64,000 bases of DNA from JAPLJM01 sp963708515 (GCA_963708515.1 CAVPSX010000006.1:62001-126000), one strand, 5' to 3'; shown: positions 24,905 to 32,689, numbered from the stretch's first letter. Notes: a model not told the origin generated them from the sequence alone. Program-made: numbers and translations.

Positions 24905-27070
24905 TTAGTATTTTATCCTCGCATAATATGTTTTCTGAGATGCCAGCCGGGCGTCCCTCAGCGTGGTGATTCCGGAGTTGATCAGAAGCGGGATCAGCTT
25001 CAGAAAGATTTCTCCCGTGGCAATGGCGTCGCCCAGGGCGGTGTGCCTGCCCATGATATTGACGCCCAACCGTTTACTGAGGGCTTCAAGATTATGGCTT
25101 TCCTGACCCGGATGAACGACTGCCGACAAAAGAAGCGTATCCAGGACCGGATTGATAAACCGGATCCCGGTTGTTTTTTCCTTCAACTGCAGCAATTTCA
25201 TGTCAAAGGCTGCGTTATGCGCCACCAGAATCGTCCCTTCCGCAAAGGCATGAAACAAAGGCAGCGCCTTGTCGATGGCCGGCTGTCCATCCAGCATTTC
25301 CGGACGGATACCGTGAATCCTGACGGATTCCTCCGGGACGAAACGTCTCGGGTCGATGAGCTGGTCAAACACCTCGCTTTTAAGCAGGCGGCTGTTGACG
25401 ATCCGTACGGCGCCGATGGAGATGATCTCATCGCCGCCTGTCGGGTCCAGGCCGGTGGTTTCCGTGTCAAAAACGGTGAATGTGAGGTCCGCCAGTGGAA
25501 TTTCGTCCAGATCGCGGGTCTGCCCCGGCTGATCGAACATATCGAAATCGTAGAATTCCGGACGGCTTCCCAGACGGATCGCGCTCATGGCGCCGACCTG
25601 ATCCGGTTGCCGAATATGGACCGCCGGCAGAAAAAGACGCAGGTAAGACTGGCAAACCGCATCCTCCTGGCAGGAATAGCACCAGATTTGAGCGCCGTGA
25701 TGACCGAGCACCTCCCCGAGTCTCAACGGCAGGCCCGTATTGCCGGCTTTGACCTGCTGTTCTTCCCACTTTCTCAATATGTCGATTTTCATCGATTTTC
25801 CGATCCAGGAGATATCGATGACCACAAATTTTTCATCGTCGCCGATTTTACAGGTAAAATGCGTCGCGCCGGTTTCTTCCTTCAGTCGGTTCATGACGAA
25901 CAGCATGGACTGGAGAAAGGAATAACTGTCGACTCTGACCCAATGCTGCTGATCGGACGCCGAAACTTGAATGCCGATGCCGAACCGTTCCGAGAGTCTG
26001 GATTTCAGGGCATCAAACAGATTTTCAGCGGGCATCTGAACAAGGGGCCATCTGGATTTGATCCGTGCGTAATAACGGGCTGACGTGCCGTCAAGAACGG
26101 AACTGATGGTCAGGGAATCATCGTGAATGATCTTTTCGAATGTGCCTCTCTGGTCCGGTTTCATGTCCGGATAGTCAATGATGGCCTCTATCGCCGCTCT
26201 TGTGCTGGCAATGGATGTTCGGATGCTGATCATGAGGGACTGGAGCAGGTCATCGACGTGCGATTCCGATTCCATCTCATCCGTGATGTCCTTGAAAATA
26301 AGAATGAATCCGTTTAACTGATCTTCGGTATGAAAGACCGGCGCCGCCTCGACACGCAGCAGTCGCCCTACTTTTCCGACCACGACAAAAGAGGCGGTTT
26401 CACTGGATCGCCGGTTTTTTATATTTTCAGCGATCTCATCCAGTACATGGACGATCAGGTCTTTGTCCAGGACACTGAAAACAGACCTGCCCAGCCCGAT
26501 AAAGCGGCCGGAGACCGGATCTGCGCCGTTCTCTGAGGAATCGGTTTCAAGATACGCCTTGACCTTTTTATTGTAAAAGAGGATCTGGCCCTCCGTGTTG
26601 CAGATCAATATGCCTTCCGGCAGATCCGAGAGGAACATGGCCAGCATGGTTTTATCTTCTTCAGCCCGGAATTTCGCCTGTTCAATCTTTTGATCTGTCC
26701 TGTCTTTCAAAGATTTGAATCGCTGCGCCCCTTCATTGATGATGTCGGCAAGCCGGGAAAGGTCCCTGCTCGCCTCGGTCTGAATCCGGTGATCCGGATT
26801 GATGAACGTGATCGTCGCCTCTTCTGCCAAACGGTTGATCGGGGCGATATGATTGTTGACAAAGGCGCTCATCGCAAGCAAGAAGACCACGGCAAGGATC
26901 ATGAATGCACCCAGAAAGTATCCGGCATGCCGGCTTACCATATCGAAAAACAGGCGGTTTTCTTCAAATGCCAGGATGTTCCAGTAATATATACTGAAAC
27001 CGGCGACGAGCGCGACGGCCAACCCGGCATACATGCCGGCAGAGAGCCAGAATTTCTTTTGGGGATTCAT
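24905..27070 (-). CDS. Membrane PAS / degenerate-kinase sensor fused to a DnaQ-like 3'-5' exonuclease
   Basis: A 721-residue fusion. Order: TM1 (about 10-30), TM2 (about 50-72), linker helices, PAS (about 140-265), a region aligned with HisKA in which 'SHELRTPL' is replaced by 'LMISIRTSIAS' (near 280, no phospho-acceptor His), a weak HATPase-like region (about 345-490, lacking clear N and G boxes), then a complete DEDDh exonuclease from about 525: 'FTVFDTETTGLDP' (DxE), 'VAHNAAFDMKLL' and 'GRHTALGDAIAT' (HxxxxD). The exonuclease motifs are intact while the kinase motifs are not. The response regulator gene ends four bases before it. A membrane-tethered, signal-gated nuclease is plausible but not established here. 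Confidence 0.88.
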   Translation of the reverse strand: MNPQKKFWLSAGMYAGLAVALVAGFSIYYWNILAFEENRLFFDMVSRHAGYFLGAFMILAVVFLLAMSAFVNNHIAPINRLAEEATITFINPDHRIQTEASRDLSRLADIINEGAQRFKSLKDRTDQKIEQAKFRAEEDKTMLAMFLSDLPEGILICNTEGQILFYNKKVKAYLETDSSENGADPVSGRFIGLGRSVFSVLDKDLIVHVLDEIAENIKNRRSSETASFVVVGKVGRLLRVEAAPVFHTEDQLNGFILIFKDITDEMESESHVDDLLQSLMISIRTSIASTRAAIEAIIDYPDMKPDQRGTFEKIIHDDSLTISSVLDGTSARYYARIKSRWPLVQMPAENLFDALKSRLSERFGIGIQVSASDQQHWVRVDSYSFLQSMLFVMNRLKEETGATHFTCKIGDDEKFVVIDISWIGKSMKIDILRKWEEQQVKAGNTGLPLRLGEVLGHHGAQIWCYSCQEDAVCQSYLRLFLPAVHIRQPDQVGAMSAIRLGSRPEFYDFDMFDQPGQTRDLDEIPLADLTFTVFDTETTGLDPTGGDEIISIGAVRIVNSRLLKSEVFDQLIDPRRFVPEESVRIHGIRPEMLDGQPAIDKALPLFHAFAEGTILVAHNAAFDMKLLQLKEKTTGIRFINPVLDTLLLSAVVHPGQESHNLEALSKRLGVNIMGRHTALGDAIATGEIFLKLIPLLINSGITTLRDARLASQKTYYARIKY

Positions 27071-27074
27071 TTAT

Positions 27075-27443
27075 TTAGTCGTTCAGCAAGTCTCTGACTC
27101 TTTTTACGACGTCCGCATTTGAAAAGGGTTTCGTGATGTACGCATCGCCGCCGATCGCCATGCCTTTTGCAATATCCATATCCCTGCCCATGGCGGACAG
27201 AAAAATGATTTTTGTGTGCTGCTGTTCGGGGATATTTCGAACCGCCTGACACACTTCGAATCCGTCTATTCCCGGAAGCGTGATGTCCAGAAGGATCAGA
27301 TCCGGAATAAAGGAAAGGATGGATGCCATCGCATCTTCTCCCGTAGAAGCAACGGATACCCGATATCCGTTCCGTTCCATTAAAAATTGCAGCGGAACGA
27401 CAATATTCGGTTCATCTTCTACAATCAGAATTTTATGCGGCAT
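27075..27443 (-). CDS. Single-domain response regulator
   Basis: A 122-residue stand-alone receiver (CheY/Spo0F-like) with no output domain. Acidic pocket in 'ILIVEDEPN', phospho-acceptor Asp in 'LILLDITLPGIDGFE', Thr/Ser and Lys in 'IIFLSAMG' and 'AYITKPFSN'. The frame runs upstream to 27503, but GAAGAGG precedes ATG 27443 and homology starts there. It is the first gene of the operon, four bases ahead of the exonuclease fusion. With no output domain it probably relays phosphate to or from the hybrid kinase and receiver-kinase downstream. The leader holds a hairpin CCCCCACT...AGTGGGGG at 27497-27539. Confidence 0.9.
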   Translation of the reverse strand: MPHKILIVEDEPNIVVPLQFLMERNGYRVSVASTGEDAMASILSFIPDLILLDITLPGIDGFEVCQAVRNIPEQQHTKIIFLSAMGRDMDIAKGMAIGGDAYITKPFSNADVVKRVRDLLND

Positions 27444-27795
27444 GGTTTGCCTCTTCATTACGAGCCATGTGCGGGTCCAAAAAAGGATGAGAATCACCCC
27501 CACTCTGCCCTCTCGGGCGGAAGGGACAAGTAGTGGGGGGAATTTTCATCTAAGTGGGCAAAATTATAGGAGGTGTATTGTCGATTGTCAATGTAATTCT
27601 GGGTCGAGGCAATACATCCTGTTGCGGGTGTGTTGGCCGTGTGTACCGGGTGCTTTAAGGCGGTTTATTCCTGGGGGGTTTACTTCCTCAAGGCGACGCA
27701 GGCCCTGCCGGTTTTTTCTGGAAGTAAAGAAAGAGGCATGGCCGGACAGAGATGCCGCGACGATTTGCAGAGACTGGGGCGAATGATATCGATGG

Positions 27796-28419
27796 TCATT
27801 TCACTGCCGCAGAAGACCCGGTAGGGCTGACAATGGCCTCCTGAAAGACGCGCCAGAGCGATTCGAATTTATCGGTCAGGTCGAAGCCGTAGTGTCCGAG
27901 CGCCCAGACATTGACCATTCCCTGGATCATGCCGAACAGCAGCATGGCAGAGGCATCGAAATCGATGTCATCCCTGATAAAACCGCCCTTGACGCCTGCG
28001 CTGATGAGGTCCTTGAGCCTTTCGATATAGATGTTGATGCTCTCGTACACCTGCCGGTTGAGATTCCTGTCGCCGAAGCTGATGACCTCCGCGATGATCT
28101 GAAAGGACATCCCGCGGTTCTGTTCGATTTTCGACAGGTGATTCTTGAGGATAGCATGCACCGTCTCCAGTGAAGGGGAGATTTCCGATGATGTCCGGTC
28201 AATTTCGTCCAGCATGGATGTCATGATGTGGCTCATCAGGAAGGACAGGATCTCTTTTTTATTCTTGTAATGGCGGTAGATGGCCGCCTCGGAGATGTCC
28301 ACCTCTTTCGCGATGGATCCGATCGTCAGGTGTTCACTGCCTTTTTGAACGATGAGCCTCCTGGCCGCGTCAATGATCTGCTTCTTCCGTATGGCGGTGC
28401 TGATGCGTTTTTGTGCCAT
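27796..28419 (-). CDS. TetR-family transcriptional regulator
   Basis: A 207-residue repressor-type protein. The N-terminal helix-turn-helix is clear: 'IIDAARRLIVQKGSEHLTIGSIAKEVDISEAAIYRHYKNKKEIL' spans it in two runs. The C-terminal ligand domain is all-helical ('MLLFGMIQGMVNVWALGHYG'). It most resembles TetR proteins acting in fatty-acid or acyl-CoA metabolism, but this is only a general impression. Two nearly identical operator-like sites lie upstream, one about 95 bp from its start and the other over a sigma-70 promoter that reads away toward 28860. That suggests autoregulation and control of the small gene. Confidence 0.9.
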   Translation of the reverse strand: MAQKRISTAIRKKQIIDAARRLIVQKGSEHLTIGSIAKEVDISEAAIYRHYKNKKEILSFLMSHIMTSMLDEIDRTSSEISPSLETVHAILKNHLSKIEQNRGMSFQIIAEVISFGDRNLNRQVYESINIYIERLKDLISAGVKGGFIRDDIDFDASAMLLFGMIQGMVNVWALGHYGFDLTDKFESLWRVFQEAIVSPTGSSAAVK

Positions 28420-28512
28420 TCCTGAAAAACCTTCCGTGAAGCTGTTGAACCCCCGGTCGCTGATATCCGTGTCTCTTTTAACATGAACCGCGACACCTGT
28501 AAAGACAAAAAT

Positions 28513-28535
28513 TATGTTAGTTCGCGTTTACTTAT
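28513..28535. promoter_or_regulatory. Operator-like site, copy 1 (upstream of the TetR gene)
   Basis: TATGTTAGTTC-G-CG-T-TTACTTAT. Its core AGT-N3-CG-N3-ACT is an imperfect dyad centred on CG, as in many TetR operators. It matches copy 2 at 28689-28711 in 21 of 23 positions. A CATAAT read on the minus strand at 28511-28516 could be the -10 of the TetR gene, so binding here would give autoregulation. Confidence 0.5.
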
Positions 28536-28665
28536 AAATTAGACTAATAAATCTGTTAAAAGATATTGTGGCCTTCAATCTATTTTTAAAGTGTTATATA
28601 GTATTGATATTGTGAAATTATTTAGTGATCGCTGGTCAACCCTCGGGTTTTCATCAACAAAAGTC

Positions 28666-28711
28666 TTGACATCATAAAAATCTTGCGCTATGTTAGTTCA
28701 CGCTTACTTAT
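28666..28711 (+). promoter_or_regulatory. Sigma-70 promoter overlapped by operator-like site, copy 2
   Basis: TTGACA at 28666-28671, exactly 17 bp, then TATGTT at 28689-28694. The operator-like sequence starts at the -10 itself and runs to 28711 with the same AGT-N3-CG-N3-ACT core as copy 1. A repressor on this site would block the promoter, which reads toward the 58-residue protein at 28860 with a leader of about 160 nt. Confidence 0.6.
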
Positions 28712-28859
28712 TAAAAATATTAGTACGCAGGAATGGGCTTGGCCTGCACATATCGGCGCGAAGGAAAGCAGGGCTTTTTTCAACAATAAAATAACAGGAT
28801 GCCGGCCTGAGCGGTGGTCTTACTGTTATCAATCTTTTATTTATTAAAAGGAGGTGGCT

Positions 28860-29036
28860 ATGGGATTTTTATCAGGTGTGTTTGGTCCGTCGTATAAGCA
28901 GAAAAATCCGGAGATCAGGAAAGAAGCGGCCGGACGTTTGAAGGACACGGCCATTCTTGCCGAGATGGCGGAGAAAGATGTTGATGCGGGTGTCCGTGAG
29001 GCGGCAAAAAAGAGGCTGGAATCTTTAAAAAAATGA
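28860..29036 (+). CDS. 58-residue protein with a single HEAT-like repeat
   Basis: Short acidic/basic protein. The segment 'PEIRKEAAGRLKDTAILAEMAEKDVDAGVREAAKKRLESL' looks like one helix-turn-helix unit of the HEAT/PBS type ('AGVREAAKKRLESL'), preceded by 'MGFLSGVFGPSYKQ'. AAGGAGGTGG precedes the ATG, a GTG at 28854 is less well placed, and a bidirectional terminator follows. The strong promoter with a TetR-type operator and the terminator on either side support a real gene despite its size. I do not recognise a named family. Such units usually bind protein, so a regulatory or chaperone-like partner role is possible. Confidence 0.7.
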   Translation: MGFLSGVFGPSYKQKNPEIRKEAAGRLKDTAILAEMAEKDVDAGVREAAKKRLESLKK

Positions 29037-29094
29037 CGGGGTGATGAAGGCAGCGGTTGATCCGGTCTAAGGGTTGAGCAAATCAAAGGGTCAC

Positions 29095-29133
29095 AAAAAA
29101 AAGGCAGGGCCACTGAGGCCCCGCCTTTTTTTT
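29095..29133. terminator. Bidirectional terminator
   Basis: AAAAAAAAGGC-A-GGGCC-ACTGA-GGCCC-CGCCTTTTTTTT: a GC stem with one bulge flanked by A and T runs, between the small plus-strand gene and the convergent lipoprotein gene, suited to stop both. Confidence 0.9.
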
Positions 29134-29143
29134 GCTGTGTTTT

Positions 29144-29434
29144 TTACGGATCGGCGCCCTCAACGTGGCCGGTGCCGCCGGCGCCGCAGGTGCGCCAGGC
29201 GCCTTTGCCTTGGCTGGCGCCGTTGCAGGTTTTGCTAGCAGGTGCAGGCGTTGGGGCGGGCGCTGCTGCAGACGTTGGCGCAGGTGCAGGTGCAGGCGTT
29301 AGTGCAGACGCCGGCGCCTGAGATTTGGGGGGCGCTGCCGGTTTCTGCTCTTCTGACTTATTGCAGCCAACCACTGCAAATGAAATTGTCACGAGGAAAA
29401 GCAGGGACAGGGTGATAGCGAAGACCTTTTTCAT
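29144..29434 (-). CDS. Small Ala/Pro-rich lipoprotein
   Basis: A 96-residue secreted lipoprotein. Signal 'MKKVFAITLSLLFLVTISFA' is followed by the lipobox 'VVGC', then a low-complexity linker of Ala-Pro repeats (about residues 30-68) and a short C-terminal piece 'TCNGASQGKGAWRTCGAGG' with two Cys. The frame extends to 29455, but the signal peptide begins at ATG 29434, with GGAG about 11 bases before it. The repeats are simple-sequence at the DNA level (gcaggtgcaggc-type). No family recognised. It is the first gene downstream, on the minus strand, of repeat copy 1. Confidence 0.7.
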   Translation of the reverse strand: MKKVFAITLSLLFLVTISFAVVGCNKSEEQKPAAPPKSQAPASALTPAPAPAPTSAAAPAPTPAPASKTCNGASQGKGAWRTCGAGGTGHVEGADP

Positions 29435-29534
29435 CGATTCGTCAACTCCATTCATGAATTTTTCGTACGTCTGAACAATTTCTTGTTACCCAACGTGCCG
29501 CCGGGAACATATACGTTTTTTTTATCTTGTCAAG

Positions 29535-29650
29535 ACAAATTTACAGGCCGATTTATCAGGGAAAATGATTTCCCGTATCTTCTGGAAACCCGGTGTACAT
29601 CTATATTTTGCGGCCTTCGATCACCCCAACCATTCCTGCGTGAACCACCC
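29535..29650. repeat. 116-nt structured direct repeat, copy 1
   Basis: Aligns without gaps to 30895-31010, with 97 of 116 identical bases by my count and a fully conserved first 30 bases. AGGCCG at 29545-29550 pairs with CGGCCT at 29611-29616. Inside lies a perfect GGGAAA-ATGA-TTTCCC hairpin. It lies about 100 bp upstream of the minus-strand lipoprotein gene, and also just beyond the 3' end of the frameshifted gene 29662-30578. Confidence 0.75.
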
Positions 29651-29661
29651 ATGAAGATGTC

Positions 29662-30578
29662 CTACTCCACAACCGTTATGCCAAAACCGGACGGCTCCGG
29701 GAAACGGGGTTTGACCGGTTTGTCCGTCAAAGCCTCCCGGAGTTCCGAAGACTCTTCCATGAGATTGCACGGAACTGGTTTTTGCGGAAGCCGTGCCGAC
29801 GCCTGCCGTATAGCGGCCTTCGACACTGAGCGTGCTCTTTACAGGGTATCCTTTTACATCCTTTATGGATTTACGGACGGGATCCAGAGAACCATCCCAG
29901 TAACGCAGCATGCCGCTCAAACCTCCGAGACGCACCGCATCAAATCCCAGTCTCTTGGCCAGCTTTTCGTGAAAGGCACGGTACTGAGCATAACCGGGAA
30001 CGGCCTCCGATACCCAGAGTTTCTGTTTTACCAGGGTTACGCTCGAAGAATTTTTTTTCACATCAATCGTTTCAAGGCGCAAATCCGCCTCCACAAGCCG
30101 GCATAAATAGCCGTTTATCTTTTCTTTTCTGCGGGAGAATTTTTACCGACAATACAGGCTCGGAAACCCGGTAGCGTTCCCGGATAATTTTTGCGTCAGC
30201 CTCGCTGATCTGTTGTTTTTGTTTAATCCAGTTTACATCGGAGAGCCTTTCAAATGGGAAAACGATAATCTTTCCCTTGTGATAGTCCATTTCACGAATC
30301 TGGTCCTTGTCCAGCAAAAAATGGGCGGTCTCTCTTTCCTCTTTGACTTTGCCGAAAAGGGTTGTCATCATTTTTCCGGTGTACCGGATATTTTTGTCAA
30401 TAAACATCGCCCGATCGGTATAGCCGATCAGCAACTCGGCGTCCTTTTTGCCCATTAAATATTCCGTCGTCTTGTGGTCATGGATAAAGAGCACATCCGC
30501 CCGGCAGGGAGACGTAAACAGGAGCAACACCGCCACAGCGGTGATAATAAACACGGAAGTACGGAAGTTTTTTTTCAT
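29662..30578 (-). pseudogene. Secreted protein gene (possibly DUF4412-like) with two frameshifts
   Basis: The N-terminal part (from ATG 30578) has a Sec signal ('TAVAVLLLFTSPCRADVLF') and reads 'HKTTEYLMGKKDAELLIGYT' onward to 'SVKILPQKRK'. At about 30120, in an A-rich run, the frame changes and continues 'INGYLCRLVEADLRLETIDV' through 'KGYPVKSTLSVEGRY'. At about 29770 a second change leads to 'NLMEESSELREALTDKPVKP' and 'GFGITVVE', ending at TAG 29662-29664. The pieces join into one natural-looking protein of about 300 residues. The general plan resembles DUF4412-type exported proteins, which is uncertain. Decay and sequence error both fit. It is flanked by the two copies of the 116-nt repeat. 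Confidence 0.65.
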
Positions 30579-30808
30579 AACCCGATCGCCTTCTTGTGAA
30601 TGTAGGAAAATAAAAACATGGTTGTAAGGGGGATGGCCAAGCCGACGAATGCTCCCCAGAACATGCTTCCGCTCGGATCAAAGCCATAGGGCTTGGTGAA
30701 ATAAAGGATTAAATTGATGCCGATGCCCGCAAAGAAGTAAACATTGTACCACTTGCGCCTGTTTTTGTCCCAGTATTCCAGCCGGATGTTTCTATCTTCT
30801 TCTCTCAT
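30575..30808 (-). CDS. Small two-helix membrane protein
   Basis: A 77-residue protein with two hydrophobic segments ('WYNVYFFAGIGINLILYF' and 'FWGAFVGLAIPLTTMFLFSY') separated by 'TKPYGFDPSGSM', and a charged N-terminus 'MREEDRNIRLEYWDKNRRK'. GGAGGTCCGCTC precedes ATG 30808; an open extension to 30898 would run into repeat copy 2 and lacks a start signal. Its stop overlaps the start of the next gene (ATGA), so it is coupled to the frameshifted secreted-protein gene. No family recognised. Confidence 0.7.
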   Translation of the reverse strand: MREEDRNIRLEYWDKNRRKWYNVYFFAGIGINLILYFTKPYGFDPSGSMFWGAFVGLAIPLTTMFLFSYIHKKAIGL

Positions 30809-30894
30809 GAGCGGACCTCCAAGGATGACTTTTCTGCCGGTATTTAAGAGGCCCGCACGATACATAATACAGATCGCCCTGTCAATCTGTTTTA

Positions 30895-31010
30895 ACAAAT
30901 TTACAGGCCGATTTATCAGGAGAAATTATTCCCCGTATCTTCTGGAAACTCTGTCTAAATCTATACTTTACGGCCTTCAATCGCCCCAGCCATTGATGTG
31001 CGATCCACCA
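30895..31010. repeat. 116-nt structured direct repeat, copy 2
   Basis: Gap-free partner of copy 1. The outer stem AGGCCG (30905-30910) with CGGCCT (30971-30976) is preserved. The inner hairpin becomes GGAGAA-ATTA-TTCCCC, altered on both arms and with one mismatch. It lies about 90 bp upstream of the minus-strand membrane-protein gene, the same relation copy 1 has to the lipoprotein gene. Confidence 0.75.
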
Positions 31011-31066
31011 GTATGATTCGTTGATTTCTTGACGGCAGTAAAAGGGAGGGCCGCTGGTATGAATCT

Positions 31067-32492
31067 TCAGGGAAAAATCTTTCCCGGATTGAGGATATTC
31101 AGGGGATCGAAGACCTGCTTGATGCGCTTCTGCAGAGCGATCAATTCAGGGCTCATCACGATTGACATATAGGAGGCCCGCTTGGCGCCGATACCGTGCT
31201 CCCCGCTGATGGTGCCCCCGAGACGGAAAACAACCTCGTAGAGTTCCGTGAGGATCAGCGGAAGCTTCTCTTTCCAGTCCTGCATCGGCGTTTCCGGCTT
31301 CTTGACCGGTGTGGCGTGCAGGTTCCCGTCCCCCGCGTGTCCGTAGCAGGGGATCAGGACATCGTATTTCATGGCCAGGCGCTCCAGCTCGCGAACAAGA
31401 TCGGGGATACGCGCCGTGGGGACGACGATATCCTCGAGGCTCTGCACGGGACAGACGGTCTTGAACGCCTCGGCGAGATTTACGCGCGGACGCCACATCT
31501 TCCGCTCCGTCGTGGGCGTGTTGCCCACATAGACATCGAGGGCCCCGCCTCGAGAAAAAGCTCCCCGAACTTCTCGCACTCCTGGTCCACCTTTTCCCGG
31601 CTCGATCCGTCCAGTTCGATGAGCAGCATGGACCCGATATCGGCCCGCGGCGGATCCTCGCCCAGGAACCGGTAAACCGTTTCTATGGAGAGGCGATCCA
31701 TGAACTCGATGGCCGTGGGCAGGATTCCCGCCTGTGCAACAACCCGCGGGAAGGCCCCGACGGCATCGGCGGCGCTTGCGAAAGGAATCAGCAGGACCGC
31801 TGTGGCGGCGGGTTGCGGAAGCAGGCGCAAGATGATCTTCGTGAAGATCCCCAGCGTCCCTTCCGAGCCGACCAGCAGATGCATGAGATCATAACCCGTG
31901 ACGTCCTTGAGCCGCTTTCCGCCCATTTCCACGATCTCGCCCGTGGGCAGGACAGCCTCCAGTCCCAGGACATGATGCCCCGTGACCCCGTACTTGATGG
32001 CGCGGCCGCCGCCTGCGTTCTCTGCGAGGTTCCCCCCGATGAAGCAGGACTCGAAGCTCATCGGATAGCCCGCATAGAAAAGCCCGAAAGCCTGAACCGC
32101 CTTGCTGATCTCGCTGGTCACGACGCCGGGTTCCACCACGGCCACCATGTTTTCCCGGTCGATCTCCAGAATCCGGTTCATGCGCTCGAGGGCGAGCACG
32201 ATGCCCCCATAAAGCGGCACAGCCCCGCAGGAAAGCCCCGTCCCCCCGCCGCGGGGGGTCACCGGCACGCGCTGCCGGTTGGCCAGCTTCATGATTTCGG
32301 AGATCTCGGAAGCGGAGGCGGGCTTGACGACAACCTCTGGCATGTGGGCGTATTCTGGGCCGGCCACTTCGTCATGGGCATAGTTCTGCAGCAGGTCCGG
32401 GTCGCTGAAGATGAATTTTTCTCCCCGACGATGGCCTGCAGTGTCATTGGCGATCTCCGGGTCACGGGTGCATAGGGCGTTGTTTCATTCAT
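31067..32492 (-). pseudogene. GlcD-like FAD-linked oxidase gene with two frameshifts
   Basis: FAD-binding 2-hydroxyacid (glycolate/lactate-type) dehydrogenase. Three frames are needed. From ATG 32492 (GAGGAGACAG ahead): 'MTLQAIVGEK'. From about 32415 (gagaaaaattc): 'FIFSDPDLLQNYAHDEVAGP' through the FAD domain 'PRGGGTGLSCGAVPLYGGIV' and 'NLAENAGGGRAIKYG'. From about 31542 (gcggggccctc): 'ALDVYVGNTPTTERKMWRP', 'IPCYGHAGDGNLHATPVK' and 'GTISGEHGIGAKRA' to the stop. Both sites are homopolymer runs, so sequence error is quite possible. Repaired, it is about 475 residues, full family length. No glcF-type iron-sulfur partner is next to it. Confidence 0.8.
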
Positions 32493-32507
32493 CGCACTGT
32501 CTCCTCA

Positions 32508-32543
32508 TCAGTTGAATACTTTTAGATAATTTTTTTGATTCAT
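32508..32543 (-). other. Possible 11-codon leader ORF in front of the oxidase gene
   Basis: ATG at 32543 opens an 11-codon frame (MNQKNYLKVFN) whose TGA immediately precedes the GAGGAG Shine-Dalgarno of the oxidase gene. The start region lies inside a 29-nt segment shared with the start of the CoA-transferase gene. It may be a leader peptide or the relic of a transplanted gene start. Confidence 0.25.
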
Positions 32544-32563
32544 AACGGCGATCTTTTCTCAAA
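32535..32563 (-). repeat. 29-nt segment shared with the CoA-transferase start (38516-38544)
   Basis: Read on the minus strand, TTTGAGAAAAGA-x-C-x-CCGTTATGAATCAA is the same in both places except at two positions (27 of 29). At 38516-38544 it covers the translation start of the CoA-transferase gene; here it covers the start of an 11-codon frame. Sequences outside the block do not match. Confidence 0.7.
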
Positions 32564-32689
32564 CCATTATGACGGTGGGATTTTAATCGCATGATTCTGT
32601 TAAAATATTGCTAACATAACCGAATACGTAAAAGCAAAGAATTTCAAGCCGGCGGGATCGTCCCGGCCGTGCATCCGCCCGACCGCGAC

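Noticed and set aside
24764..26083. 439-codon plus-strand open frame opposite the sensor-exonuclease gene
   Set aside because: Antisense to intact exonuclease motifs, with no recognisable domain.
29535..31010. Reading the 116-nt repeats as a conserved peptide (KFTGRFIR...PYLLET...)
   Set aside because: Both copies are open in one plus-strand frame, but substitutions fall mostly at first and second codon positions and there is no start signal. An RNA or DNA element explains the conserved stems better.
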